A stretch of DNA of 64,000 nt, from assembly GCF_017571525.1 (NCBI RefSeq), contig NZ_JAGETY010000006.1, positions 124,001 to 188,000 on the forward strand, read 5' to 3'. Shown here one piece after another: positions 9,105 through 17,059 of the stretch. The translations under genes were made by a program, and so were the position numbers. Numbering within the stretch: the first letter of the stretch is position 1; every line of letters begins with the position of its first letter. Under the pieces are notes generated by a model. It was given only the letters and a program-made list of their open reading frames with translations. It made no database searches and was not told the origin of the DNA. This stretch comes from Hymenobacter sp. BT559 (lineage in GTDB: Bacteria > Bacteroidota > Bacteroidia > Cytophagales > Hymenobacteraceae).

Positions 9105-9815
9105 ATGAAACCACTCCAGTATTCTTTGGCGCTGAGTTTAGCGTTGTCGCTTCTTGCTACCAGCGCCCGCGCTCAGACCCGTCGGCCGGCCCCTGGCAAG
9201 CCCGTGCCCGGCAAGGCGGCTTCCAAAGGCCGCCCCGGCACCAAAGTGCCGCCCCCGCCGCCCGCGCCCATCGAAGCAGCCAAGCGGATAGAGGCGGAAG
9301 ATGAAAAGCCGCCGCTCGTTATCAATCGGATAAAGATTAAGGACCCAGTGCTGGTATTTTATCAACAGGCCGGCCCTACCAATGCTGTGCAGCAGCTGCT
9401 AATGGATGAAAAGAGCCTAGGGCTACTGAAAACCATGCCGCTGGAAGAGCTGGTTGCTCGCCGCGAGGTTTTTATTGATGGGCTAGGCAACTACGACCCA
9501 CCCAAAGGCACGGCCGATGCGCAGAAATACCGCCTGGCTGGCGTGAGCCTGCTGGCCAACAGCGAAAAGCGCAAAGCGGCCCCCGACGGCCGCAGCACCT
9601 ACGCCCGCCTGAAAGTGCCTAGCCCCGGCGACCTCTACGTAGTGCGCGAATCGGCGGAGGAATATCGTCACTTCGTGAGCGGCCCTCAGAAAAAAGGCTC
9701 GCGTATCGATTTCAGCGTCAATGGCTTGCCGGGGGTTGATTCTGTGCGGGCGGTGTATACGCTACGCAAAATTGATACCTCGGAGCGTGGCACAAGCGGT
9801 GACGTTATTCGGTAA
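9105..9815 (+). CDS. exported protein of unknown function
   Basis: 236 residues from the chosen ATG at 9105; the reading frame extends to 9054, but this start directly precedes a good signal peptide (MKPLQYSLALSLALSLLA, cleavage after ARA about 23). The mature protein starts with a Pro/Lys/Gly-rich basic segment (about 25-60, several PxxGKP and a PPPPPAP run), then a compact domain of about 160 residues (from PPLVINRIKIKDP onward) with no motif I can name. It is 32 bp upstream of the esterase gene on the same strand and probably shares its transcript. I do not recognise the family. Confidence 0.6.
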   Translation: MKPLQYSLALSLALSLLATSARAQTRRPAPGKPVPGKAASKGRPGTKVPPPPPAPIEAAKRIEAEDEKPPLVINRIKIKDPVLVFYQQAGPTNAVQQLLMDEKSLGLLKTMPLEELVARREVFIDGLGNYDPPKGTADAQKYRLAGVSLLANSEKRKAAPDGRSTYARLKVPSPGDLYVVRESAEEYRHFVSGPQKKGSRIDFSVNGLPGVDSVRAVYTLRKIDTSERGTSGDVIR

Positions 9816-9847
9816 GGGCGCTCGCGAAATCATTAAAAAGCACTTGT

Positions 9848-11035
9848 ATGCATGGAATGAAGTGGCCAGTTAGGCTATGGTTGAGCGCGTTTGCAGCGTT
9901 ACTGTCGTGGCAGGCCCAGGCTCAAACTACACTGCGCCTTACGGTGCCAGCCACTACTCCGGTCGCACAATCCATTTATGTAGCCGGCTCTTTCAATAAT
10001 TGGACGCCTGGCGCGGCGGACTTTGCGCTGACCCGCCAAGCCGACGGCAGCTACCAGCTGACCCTGCCCGCCACGGTACGTGGGGTGCAGGAATTTAAGT
10101 TTACGCGTGGCTCCTGGGCCACGGGCGAGGCCGACGCGGCGTTTCAGCCGGTGGCCAATCGCCGCGCCGAGTTTGGGGCTAGCCCCGCTGTGCATACGTT
10201 TCAGGTAGTGAACTGGCAGGACCAGCGCCCTGGCGGCACCGCTCCGGCCGCCCCAAAGCCCCACACGCAGACCGTTAACGTGCACATCCTCAGCGATTCG
10301 TTTCGGCTGCCGCAGCTAGGGGGGCGAAGGCGCCGGGTGTGGCTCTACTTGCCTCCTGGCTATGCCGCAGCCCGGCTGAAGCGCTACCCGGTGCTGTACC
10401 TGCAAGATGGCCAGAACGTGTTTGATGAGGCAACTTCCTTTTCGGGCGAGTGGGGCGTTGATGAAACGCTGAACCGCTTGGCAGCGGGTAAAAGCGGCCC
10501 CGAGTGCATCGTGGTGGCCATTGATAACGGGGGTGAGCGCCGCCTCGATGAGTACTCGCCGTGGCCCAACGCCGAATATAAGAAGGGTGGGGAAGGCGAC
10601 CAGTATACCAACTTTCTGGCGCTTACCCTAAAGCCCTACATTGATGCGCACTACCGCACTCAGCCCGACGCTGCGCACACCGCTATTGCCGGCTCCAGCA
10701 TGGGCGGCCTCATTGCGCTGTATGCGGGGCTGAAATATCCGCTGCTGTTTGGGCGAATAGGGGTGTTTTCGCCCGCCATCTGGTTTGCCAAAGACTCGAT
10801 TTTGGCCTATGAGCGTCGCCGGCCTGCCCCGCGGGCTAGCCGGTTCTATTTTGTGGCGGGCCTTGGCGAGAGCGAAACGATGGTGCCGCTGATGAAGGAG
10901 GTGCGCGCAGGCCTGCTGGCCAAGGGTGTGCCAGCCAGCCACATTGCCTACACTACGCCCGCCGATGGCAAGCACGCCGAATGGTTTTGGCGGCGCGAGT
11001 TTGGGCCGGCCTACCGCTGGCTGCTGGCCGAGTAA
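9848..11035 (+). CDS. exported two-domain esterase: glycogen-binding-like module plus alpha/beta hydrolase
   Basis: 395 residues. Signal peptide to about 26 (WQAQAQ). Residues about 28-122 form an Ig-like early-set module with YVAGSFNNWTPGAADFALT and ADGSYQLTLPA, the CBM48/CBM20-like pattern of AMPK beta and glycogen-branching enzymes. Residues about 150-395 are an enterochelin-esterase/esterase-D type hydrolase: YPVLYLQDGQNVFDE, AGSSMGG with nucleophile Ser284, FSPAIWFA, and a C-terminal HAEWFW with the catalytic His about 376. It probably hydrolyses an ester or acyl group on an extracellular substrate; the module suggests a polysaccharide-linked one. An ATG three codons later (9857) is an equally possible start. 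Confidence 0.85.
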   Translation: MHGMKWPVRLWLSAFAALLSWQAQAQTTLRLTVPATTPVAQSIYVAGSFNNWTPGAADFALTRQADGSYQLTLPATVRGVQEFKFTRGSWATGEADAAFQPVANRRAEFGASPAVHTFQVVNWQDQRPGGTAPAAPKPHTQTVNVHILSDSFRLPQLGGRRRRVWLYLPPGYAAARLKRYPVLYLQDGQNVFDEATSFSGEWGVDETLNRLAAGKSGPECIVVAIDNGGERRLDEYSPWPNAEYKKGGEGDQYTNFLALTLKPYIDAHYRTQPDAAHTAIAGSSMGGLIALYAGLKYPLLFGRIGVFSPAIWFAKDSILAYERRRPAPRASRFYFVAGLGESETMVPLMKEVRAGLLAKGVPASHIAYTTPADGKHAEWFWRREFGPAYRWLLAE

Positions 11036-11069
11036 GCACGCAGGCAAGCAAAAATAATCTGTCGAAAAC

Positions 11070-11099
11070 TTGCGGGTGTTGGCGCCGCCCGTATATTTG
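11070..11099 (+). promoter_or_regulatory. consensus Bacteroidota promoter
   Basis: TTG at 11070-11072, a 19-nt spacer, and TATATTTG at 11092-11099, an exact match to the TAnnTTTG -7 element with a -33 TTG. The expected transcription start is about 11104-11107, which would drive the small RNA or leader that ends at 11281. Confidence 0.75.
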
Positions 11100-11104
11100 C
11101 CGCC

Positions 11105-11281
11105 ATATGAACCGCCACCAGCTAGTCATTACCGCGATGAATTGCCGACCCAAACCGGGCTCCGGAATCGCGCGTCATGGCCAGCTGCCTCGGGCACTCA
11201 GCAACTAAAAATGCTCCCGCCCCTCCCGTTCAGCTAAGCTTTACAGCCCGATTCCAGGTCTCTGGAATCGGGCTTTTTTTT
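11105..11281 (+). ncRNA. candidate structured small RNA or 5' leader of about 175 nt
   Basis: Bounded by a consensus promoter and a strong terminator. It folds by eye into three units. Hairpin 1: CAGCTAGTCAT (11119-11129) with ATGGCCAGCTG (11177-11187), inner stem CGCGAT (11133-11138) with ATCGCG (11167-11172), tip CCG/CGG at 11145-11147 and 11163-11165. Hairpin 2: CGGG plus AGCA (11191-11203) with TGCT plus CCCG (11212-11219), with an A-rich loop. Hairpin 3: the terminator at 11246-11273. A 33-codon frame (11107-11208) overlaps hairpin 1 but shows no leader-peptide signature. I cannot match it to 6S, SRP, tmRNA or a known riboswitch. It could be an independent sRNA or an attenuator for the gene at 11305. 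Confidence 0.55.
11246..11281 (+). terminator. strong intrinsic terminator between small RNA and hydroxylase-like gene
   Basis: GCCCGATTCCAG (11246-11257) and CTGGAATCGGGC (11262-11273) pair perfectly over 12 bp around a 4-nt loop, followed by eight T. It stands 24 bp before the start of the gene at 11305, so either it ends an independent RNA or that gene is read by readthrough/antitermination. Confidence 0.9.
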
Positions 11282-11304
11282 GGTGTTTCCTTTTCGTTAC
11301 CGCT

Positions 11305-12156
11305 ATGTCACTGCACGTGCTTGCCCGCCCGCACCACCCCGCCACGCCCGCTTCGGGTATGGTCTGGAAGATGTTGTTCGACCGCCAGCAGGCGCTGCTG
11401 CATCGCTGGGCTAGCCCGGCGTTTGGCCAAGCCGTGGTTGAGCTGGGTCTGCGCCGCGATGCATTGCCTAATCTCACGCACATCGGCCAACTGGTGCACC
11501 AGCGCACGGGCTGGACACTGCTGCTCACGAGTACTCCAGTGAGCGAAACGACGTACTACGCGGCCCTGGCCCGGCGCGAACTGCCGATAGTATCACGGCT
11601 GCGCAGCTTTAGTGAGTTTGACCAGCCGCCTGGTGGGCCCGACCTGTTCGCCGACCTCTTTGGGCGGGTGCCACTGCTGCTGGAGCCCGGCTATGCCAGC
11701 GCACTGCAAGGCCTGGGGCAAGCCTGGGCGCTGGCCACCGCGCCGGCCGCGCTGGCCTTGTTGCGGCGCTTCACCCGTGCCACCTTCGACCGGGGCTTGC
11801 TGGCAGGCCCTAGCGGCCGGCCGCAGTTTTACGGCGCGGCACTGCTCACCTCGGCCCGCCACCTGCACGCAGCGGCCGCCGCCGATGCAGCAGCCTATCA
11901 GCCCCTGGCCAGTGCGCTACCTGCTTTGAGCCAGCCCGAGCTAATTGAAAGCAACTTGCTGGCCGTGGAAGCACCTGTTTATTACGTAGCTGCCAACTGG
12001 GCTGACCTGGGCGCGGCGGTGCAGGGCTTGCATCAGCAGCTTGCGAAACTGCACCGCCAAGCCCTGGCAAGCCGGCCGCTACCCTTTGCCAGCGTACCGG
12101 CCGCGGCCGATAGCCGGAGCCGAGCATTTGCGGCGCGTATTCCCGGGCTGCGCTAG
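11305..12156 (+). CDS. phenylalanine-hydroxylase-like protein lacking iron ligands (probable pseudoenzyme)
   Basis: 283 residues, the size of bacterial phenylalanine 4-monooxygenases, and it aligns along most of their length from memory of PhhA: VWKMLFDRQ, VELGL, a LPNLTHIGQLVHQRTGW block (about 54-70), an LARRELPI segment, PDLFADLFGRVPLL (112-125) and FYGAALLTS (175-183). In active enzymes the third block reads FHEIFGH and its two His bind iron; here these positions are Ala116 and Arg121, and the Glu ligand of the following TxEFGL motif is also missing (RFTRATFDRGL). The protein therefore cannot bind iron in the family way. It may bind an amino acid or pterin without hydroxylation. A terminator lies directly upstream and another directly downstream. 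Confidence 0.75.
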   Translation: MSLHVLARPHHPATPASGMVWKMLFDRQQALLHRWASPAFGQAVVELGLRRDALPNLTHIGQLVHQRTGWTLLLTSTPVSETTYYAALARRELPIVSRLRSFSEFDQPPGGPDLFADLFGRVPLLLEPGYASALQGLGQAWALATAPAALALLRRFTRATFDRGLLAGPSGRPQFYGAALLTSARHLHAAAAADAAAYQPLASALPALSQPELIESNLLAVEAPVYYVAANWADLGAAVQGLHQQLAKLHRQALASRPLPFASVPAAADSRSRAFAARIPGLR

Positions 12157-12178
12157 GGCCTGGCTCAACGCCCTATTA

Positions 12179-12216
12179 AAAAAGGCGCCCACTTCAAGCG
12201 AAGTGGGCGCCTTTTT
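12179..12216. terminator. bidirectional terminator between convergent genes
   Basis: A 17-bp perfect stem (AAAAAGGCGCCCACTTC with its complement) around an AAGC loop, with A and T runs at the ends. It serves the hydroxylase-like gene on the plus strand and the dienelactone hydrolase gene on the minus strand. Confidence 0.93.
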
Positions 12217-12233
12217 AGGAGCAGTAAGTTGGG

Positions 12234-13097
12234 TTAGGCTTTAAGACGCGCCTTGAGGTAAGCCAGGGCGCGCTGGTGCGCATCGGCGGCTAGCTCTCTA
12301 TTGAACTTGGGGTTGGAAGGGTTGGCGAAGGCGTGGTCGGCGGGGTATTCTTTTACAGCTACCTTTTTGCCGGCGGCAGCCATGTCTTTCTCAAACTGCT
12401 TTACCACCTCGGGGTTAATCCATTTATCCTGCTCTGCGAAGAGGCCTAGCACGTCTGAATTCAAGGTTTTGAGCTTGGCTACGTCTTTTTCGGGCATCCC
12501 GTAATACATCACGCAGCCCACGGTTTGCTTGCCGCCAAGCAGGGCGCTTTGCAGGCTCCAGCCGCCGCCAAAGCACCAGCCTATCGAGGCAAACTGCGCT
12601 TTCGGGCCGGCGTATAGCTGGGCGCCTTTGATGATGGCCTGAGCGCGCTCGGTTTTCACGCCCTGCATCAGCTTGCCGGCTTCTTCGGGTGTGGTGGCCA
12701 CCTGGCCGTCGTAGAGGTCCAGGGCAATAACGTTTACGCCGGGTAGTTCCTGGGCGTAGGTCGCAGCCTCCTTCTTGATGTAATCGTTCAGCCCCCACCA
12801 TTCGTGGATGACGAACAGGTACTTATTGCTCGGCTTGGCGCTCTTGATTTCGAAGCCGTGGCCGGTCTGCCCGTCGGTAGTTTTGAAAGTTATCATCTGG
12901 CCATCACCCTCATACGAATAGGGGAGTGGGGCATCGTGGCCGCCCGAGAAGTCCTTATCGGTAGCGAGCATGGCGAAGGCCTCGGTGGCGCTGGGGCCGG
13001 CCGGGCGGGCGCAGCAGCTCAGCACTGTGGGGGTGGTTTGGGCAGTGGCGGGGCCTAGCGAAAGGGCCGCCGCCAGCAAGAGAAGTAGTTTTTTCAT
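12234..13097 (-). CDS. exported dienelactone hydrolase family protein
   Basis: 287 residues with a signal peptide (to about 20, ATAQ). The alpha/beta hydrolase domain (about 65-285) has the full dienelactone hydrolase triad: nucleophile Cys175 in IGWCFGGG, Asp224 in FAEQDKWI and His255 in PADHAFANP, plus the typical VIHEWWGLND entrance (97-106). The family hydrolyses lactones or small esters; as an exported form, the real substrate is unknown. A short Cys-Cys-containing linker follows the signal peptide. It ends right at the bidirectional terminator, and no gene shares its transcript obviously (79 bp to the kinase gene upstream). Confidence 0.88.
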   Translation of the reverse strand: MKKLLLLLAAALSLGPATAQTTPTVLSCCARPAGPSATEAFAMLATDKDFSGGHDAPLPYSYEGDGQMITFKTTDGQTGHGFEIKSAKPSNKYLFVIHEWWGLNDYIKKEAATYAQELPGVNVIALDLYDGQVATTPEEAGKLMQGVKTERAQAIIKGAQLYAGPKAQFASIGWCFGGGWSLQSALLGGKQTVGCVMYYGMPEKDVAKLKTLNSDVLGLFAEQDKWINPEVVKQFEKDMAAAGKKVAVKEYPADHAFANPSNPKFNRELAADAHQRALAYLKARLKA

Positions 13098-13176
13098 GGG
13101 TAAAAATGAGGGTGGTCCGGAAAGGTGCTAGCCTAACCGGACCACTACGGTACAGGTTTTCGGAAGGGGCGCCGCG

Positions 13177-14490
13177 CTAGCCCTCGTACTGTGTGCGCAC
13201 CACGGCGCCCAGCTCAGTAAGCAGCGAAAACAGGCCCACGAAGGTGCGGTTCAGGTACACGAAGTGGGCCGAGCCGCGGGGCTCGCGCTGCTGGCGCAGC
13301 TCTTGGTCTTGCAGTAGGTCGTCGCCCAGGGCGTAGAGACTTTGCAGGTAAGCGGGGTCGCCAAAATCAAACGTGTCCTGACGGAAGGGGCGGCCTACCA
13401 GCTCCAGCGACTGCGTGAGCGTGCGCAGGTACATAGCGCGCAGAGCAGGCGCGTCAGCGGGGCGCAGCACGCCGGCTTCGGTGAGCAGCGCTTCGAGGCG
13501 GGCCGGGTCGGCTAGGGTCTCAGGCGCTAGCAGAGCCAGAAACTGTTGCTGCTCCAAGGGCGGCACGTCTTTGACACAGCCGAAGTCGAGCACGCCCACG
13601 GTGCCGCCGTTGGCACTGCTAAACAGGAAGTTGCCCGGGTGCGGGTCAGCGTGCAGCTGGCGCAGCTCACGCAGCTGATATTGGTAAAAATCCCAGAGCG
13701 CCTGGCCAAGCTGGTTGCGCACCGCCGGGCTAGGCTCGGTGGCCAGAAACTCCTTGAGGTGCTGGCCGGGCAGCCAGGCCATGGTGAGGATGCGGGCCGA
13801 TGACAAGGCCGGATAGTAGGTTGGAAACTGTAGGTGCGGCAGGTGGCCACACTTGGCTGCCACGGCCTGGCCACGGCTCAGCTCTAGCTTATAATCAGTC
13901 TCTTCCATGAGGCGCGCCTCTACCTCGGCCAGGTAGGGGCGCAGGGTTTCTTCCTTCAGGCCTATAATACGCAGGGCCACCGGCTTCACCATCGCAATGT
14001 CGGACCGGATGCTGGCGCCCACCCCAGGGTATTGCACCTTCACGGCCAAGGGCTTGCCTAGCTTGCGGGCAAAGTGCACCTGCCCGATGCTGGCGGCCTG
14101 CCGGGCCTCGGGCTCAAACTCATCGAATAGCTGGCTGGGTGAGTGCCCGAAGGCATCGCGGAAAGCCTTGACTACCAATGGGCCCGAGAGCGGTGGTGTC
14201 TGGTACTGCGCCTGCCGGAACTGCTCGGCGTAGGCCGGGGGCAGCAGGTTTTTCTCCATCGCCAGCATCTGCGCCACTTTCAGCACCGAGCCTTTCATCT
14301 CACTAAGCGTGCCGTAGAGCTCGGCGGCGTTGGCCTGGTGCAGGTCGGCGGTAGGGGAGTCAGCCCCCACGGCTTTTTTGGCGTAGTGCTGCACGTAGTT
14401 GGCGCCCACTTTGAGGCCGGTTTTGGCAAAGCGGGCGGCGCGGGCCACTTTTGAGGTAGGCAGCGATTCCTGGGGCTGGTCGTCAGACAT
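13177..14490 (-). CDS. ABC1/AarF/UbiB family atypical kinase
   Basis: 437 residues. The ABC1 family comprises atypical protein-kinase-like ATPases linked to isoprenoid quinone biosynthesis and lipid handling. Visible marks are the N-terminal KGSVLKVAQMLAME helix (the family KxGQ motif reads KVAQ), the Ala-rich loop replacing the P-loop (RQAASIGQVHFA), the VAIK-type lysine in LAVKVQYPG, the catalytic-loop HADPHPGNFLF and the metal-binding LDFGCVKD. No membrane segment is obvious. It starts 2 bp after the stop of the TetR-like gene, so the two are co-transcribed and probably co-regulated. Confidence 0.93.
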   Translation of the reverse strand: MSDDQPQESLPTSKVARAARFAKTGLKVGANYVQHYAKKAVGADSPTADLHQANAAELYGTLSEMKGSVLKVAQMLAMEKNLLPPAYAEQFRQAQYQTPPLSGPLVVKAFRDAFGHSPSQLFDEFEPEARQAASIGQVHFARKLGKPLAVKVQYPGVGASIRSDIAMVKPVALRIIGLKEETLRPYLAEVEARLMEETDYKLELSRGQAVAAKCGHLPHLQFPTYYPALSSARILTMAWLPGQHLKEFLATEPSPAVRNQLGQALWDFYQYQLRELRQLHADPHPGNFLFSSANGGTVGVLDFGCVKDVPPLEQQQFLALLAPETLADPARLEALLTEAGVLRPADAPALRAMYLRTLTQSLELVGRPFRQDTFDFGDPAYLQSLYALGDDLLQDQELRQQREPRGSAHFVYLNRTFVGLFSLLTELGAVVRTQYEG

Positions 14491-14492
14491 GG

Positions 14493-15128
14493 CTAGGCGC
14501 GCTTTTGCAGCAAAAACCGGCCGAAATCGAGGGCCGAATCGAAGGTATTGCGGCCCACCAGGTCGAAGCTCAGGGTCACGGCCTTTTCCACGGCGGCGTC
14601 GGTGCGCTCGAAGTTGGCCGACTCGTCGCGCACGAAATAGAGCAGGATGAACTGCAGCTGGCGCAGGAAGAGGCGCCCGTAGCCATCCTGCAAAAAGGGC
14701 CGGCTAGCCACTTCGCCAGTGGCGCGGCCCTCCTGCAATATCTCCTGCACAAAGTCTTTGAAATCAGCTTCAAACTGATTTAGCACCTTGGGCACCAGCG
14801 CTGGTTGCCGCTTTTGCGAGCGGCCGAGCGTGAGCAGCACAAAGCTGCGGTTGTTTTTCAGGATTTCGAGCAGTGTATAATAAAATGCCAGCAGCTTTTC
14901 GCGGGCGCCGTAGCCTTGCCAGGCGGGCTCCAGGGCCGCCTGAGTGCGGGCTTCGCGGCCAAAATCAACCCACGCTTCCCGGTTGATGCTGGCAAAGGAG
15001 GCGTAGTAACGGTAAAACTCGCCCTCCGAAATACCCTGTGCATCGGCAAAGGCAAAAACGGTTTTGGGGGCGTAGCCGTGGCGGCGCAGGTAGTCGAGGT
15101 AGGCGGGCTTTAGCGAAGTAGGCTCCAT
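14493..15128 (-). CDS. TetR-like transcriptional regulator
   Basis: 211 residues, all-helical. The N-terminal part (about 8-55) has the length and pattern of a TetR helix-turn-helix (KTVFAFADAQGISEGEFYRYYASFASI), though the recognition helix is less canonical than usual; the remainder is a TetR C-terminal ligand domain with LQFILLYFVRDESANFERTDAAVEKAV. It directly precedes the ABC1 kinase (2-bp gap), a pairing I know from other Bacteroidota. It may control this operon; the ligand is unknown. It could also have lost DNA binding and act as a partner of the kinase. Confidence 0.72.
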   Translation of the reverse strand: MEPTSLKPAYLDYLRRHGYAPKTVFAFADAQGISEGEFYRYYASFASINREAWVDFGREARTQAALEPAWQGYGAREKLLAFYYTLLEILKNNRSFVLLTLGRSQKRQPALVPKVLNQFEADFKDFVQEILQEGRATGEVASRPFLQDGYGRLFLRQLQFILLYFVRDESANFERTDAAVEKAVTLSFDLVGRNTFDSALDFGRFLLQKRA

Positions 15129-15196
15129 GCCAGTACAACCACTAGGCTAGCCCGGCAGTTCGGGCTAGCCGCGCTTATTTTGGGGGTGGCCGGGCG

Positions 15197-15913
15197 CTAT
15201 TTTAGTTTGCCCATGCCGCCATCTACGGCCAGCACCTGGCCCGTGATAAAAGTAGCCTGGTCGGAAAGCAGGAAGGCGGCCATGCCGGCCAGGTCGCCAG
15301 CCCGGCCTACGCGCTGCAAGGGGTGGCGCTTGGCGCCGGCCTCGGCCTTTTCGGGCGTGTTGAGCAGGGCGGCGGCCAGGGGTGTATCGGTCAGGCTGGG
15401 TGCCAGGCAGTTGACGCGGAGACCGCTAGCGGCATACTCAGCGGCCAGCGCACGAGTGAGGCCTTCCACGGCAGCTTTGGCAGTGGCGATGCTGGTGTGA
15501 AAGCTCATGCCCACGGCGGCGGCCACAGTGCTGAATAGCACCACGCTAGCCCCACCTTCGGCCTTTTTGAGGCGCTTAATGGTCGCCTGCAGTGCCTGCA
15601 CCGCCCCTAGCACGTTCAGCTCAAAATCGGTGCGAAAGTCCTCGGATGGCACCCGCTCAAAAGGCCGCAGCTTGATGGAGCCGGGGCAATAGACCAGGCC
15701 GTGGAGCACCTCGGGCAGGGCGTCGAAGGCCGCGCCTACGGGCTGCGTGGCATCGTAGGGGAGGTGGGTGGTACTCAGCGCCGCCAGCTCGGGCGACAGG
15801 TGGCGCGAGGCCGTGAATAGCGTGGCCCCCTCGGCGTGCAGCTGTTGGGCCGTGGCTAGCCCAATGCCCGACGAGGCACCAATAACGAGGATATTCTTAC
15901 CAGTAAAAGTCAT
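15197..15913 (-). CDS. short-chain dehydrogenase/reductase family protein with altered active site
   Basis: 238 residues of a classical SDR fold: NAD(P)-binding GASSGIG at 12-18, the NNAG region replaced by YCPGS (75-79), Asn100, and Ser128. The YxxxK motif reads IATAK (142-146): the lysine is kept but the catalytic tyrosine is Ile. The C-terminal block (LRVNCLAPSLTDTPLA, FITGQVLAVDGGMG) is typical. The protein should bind a nucleotide cofactor, but normal hydride-transfer chemistry is doubtful unless another residue such as His139 stands in. It is flanked by the TetR/kinase pair and an EamA transporter on the same strand. Confidence 0.85.
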   Translation of the reverse strand: MTFTGKNILVIGASSGIGLATAQQLHAEGATLFTASRHLSPELAALSTTHLPYDATQPVGAAFDALPEVLHGLVYCPGSIKLRPFERVPSEDFRTDFELNVLGAVQALQATIKRLKKAEGGASVVLFSTVAAAVGMSFHTSIATAKAAVEGLTRALAAEYAASGLRVNCLAPSLTDTPLAAALLNTPEKAEAGAKRHPLQRVGRAGDLAGMAAFLLSDQATFITGQVLAVDGGMGKLK

Positions 15914-15984
15914 GAGGTCAGCGCAAGCAAGTAGTTGAGCCTCGCTAACGGTTGAGCTAGGGCCAGGGTTGGCGGCTAGCCGGG

Positions 15985-16923
15985 CTACTCGGCGGCTAGC
16001 TCGCTGGCGGGCGCCGGGGCGGGGCTAGCAGTCGGCTTTGGCTTTTTGCTCACCAGCCACACGCCCACGAAGATGAGCGCCGCCTGCCAGGCTTTGTCCA
16101 GGGTAAACTGGTCTTTGCCCGTAGCCACGGCAATGAGTACCGCCAGCACGGGCTGGAGGTAGATATACACCCCTAGCAAAGCGGGCGTGGCATACTTCAA
16201 CGCCCAGTTATTCAGCAGATAGGCCAGGATAGTGAGGAAGAATATCATGTAGCCTATTTCGCCCCAGATGTAGAGCGGGAAGCTGGCGTAGTCGGCCCGA
16301 ATGGCCTGCGGCAAGCCAATGGGAATGGCAATGACGCCGCCCACCAGAAAAATGCGCGCCAGTACCGTAAACGCGTGATACTTACGCATGAGTGGCGCCA
16401 CTATTACCAAGTAAAGACCAAACACGGTGGCGTTGAATAGCAGGTATAAGTTGCCGAGCAGCGCATTCTGGGCCTCCGCGCCATTGCTGGGCCGGCTCAG
16501 GATGAGGGCCGCCGCACCCACCGTGCCCAGCGCCACGCCCGCCAGCTTGGGCAGCGTGATTTTATCTTTGAGCAGCACCGCCGAGGCCAGCACTACCACG
16601 ATGGGCGAGACGGTCTGGAGCAGCGAGGCATTGATGGGCGTGGTGAGGTTGAGGCCAGCAAAAAACGACAATTGATTGAGCCCGATGCCCAGCACGCCGC
16701 TGGCAATGGCCCGCAGGTTGTCGGCCCGCCCCCGAATGCGCTCGCCGGGCGCCACCACTAGCTGCAACAGCCCAAAAAACAGCGCCGCCCCGGCAATGCG
16801 CAGCGTCACGATGCCCAGCGGCTGCATGTAGTGCGGCATAATATCCTTGGCGAGGCTATAGGTGCCGGCGTAAATGAGCGAAACCAGAAACAGGGCCGTG
16901 TGCAGGCGAATTTTAGCGAACAT
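15985..16923 (-). CDS. EamA/DMT family transporter
   Basis: About 312 residues with ten predicted membrane helices in two EamA repeats (about 5-140 and 160-295), the drug/metabolite transporter fold that exports amino acids, metabolites or drugs across the inner membrane. The first repeat contains GTYSLAKDIMP and ends in LILSRP; the second has LLNNWALKYATPALLGVYIYLQP, a typical end motif. I chose the ATG at 16923; the longer frame to 16938 would need a TTG start. The tail is a Lys/Pro/Ala-rich cytoplasmic segment. The upstream 150 bp, shared divergently with rarA, are almost wholly an inverted repeat. Confidence 0.9.
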   Translation of the reverse strand: MFAKIRLHTALFLVSLIYAGTYSLAKDIMPHYMQPLGIVTLRIAGAALFFGLLQLVVAPGERIRGRADNLRAIASGVLGIGLNQLSFFAGLNLTTPINASLLQTVSPIVVVLASAVLLKDKITLPKLAGVALGTVGAAALILSRPSNGAEAQNALLGNLYLLFNATVFGLYLVIVAPLMRKYHAFTVLARIFLVGGVIAIPIGLPQAIRADYASFPLYIWGEIGYMIFFLTILAYLLNNWALKYATPALLGVYIYLQPVLAVLIAVATGKDQFTLDKAWQAALIFVGVWLVSKKPKPTASPAPAPASELAAE

Positions 16924-16942
16924 AAAAGGGGAGCGCAAGTAA

Positions 16943-17059
16943 CGCGACTCAACGAGGGCGGAGCCAACTTTGTAGTTCGCGTTCGAGGGCCGGTAAGCAT
17001 CGTTAGGTACGGCGCGCGAATGCGAACTACAAAGTTGGCTCCGCCTTCGTTGAGTCGCG
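16943..17059. repeat. long inverted repeat filling the EamA/rarA divergent intergenic region
   Basis: Arms 16943-16985 and 17017-17059 match at 41 of 43 positions, with a 31-nt loop. It occupies nearly the whole gap between the two divergent genes, so the promoters of both must lie in or beside it. Each arm contains a CAACTTTG sequence close to the TAnnTTTG element, reading inward across the loop. Confidence 0.9.

Noticed and set aside
11107..11208. 33-codon frame as a leader peptide or small protein
   Set aside because: No run of regulatory codons (no Phe/Trp/Tyr cluster) and it coincides with strong hairpin 1; a structured RNA explains the sequence better.
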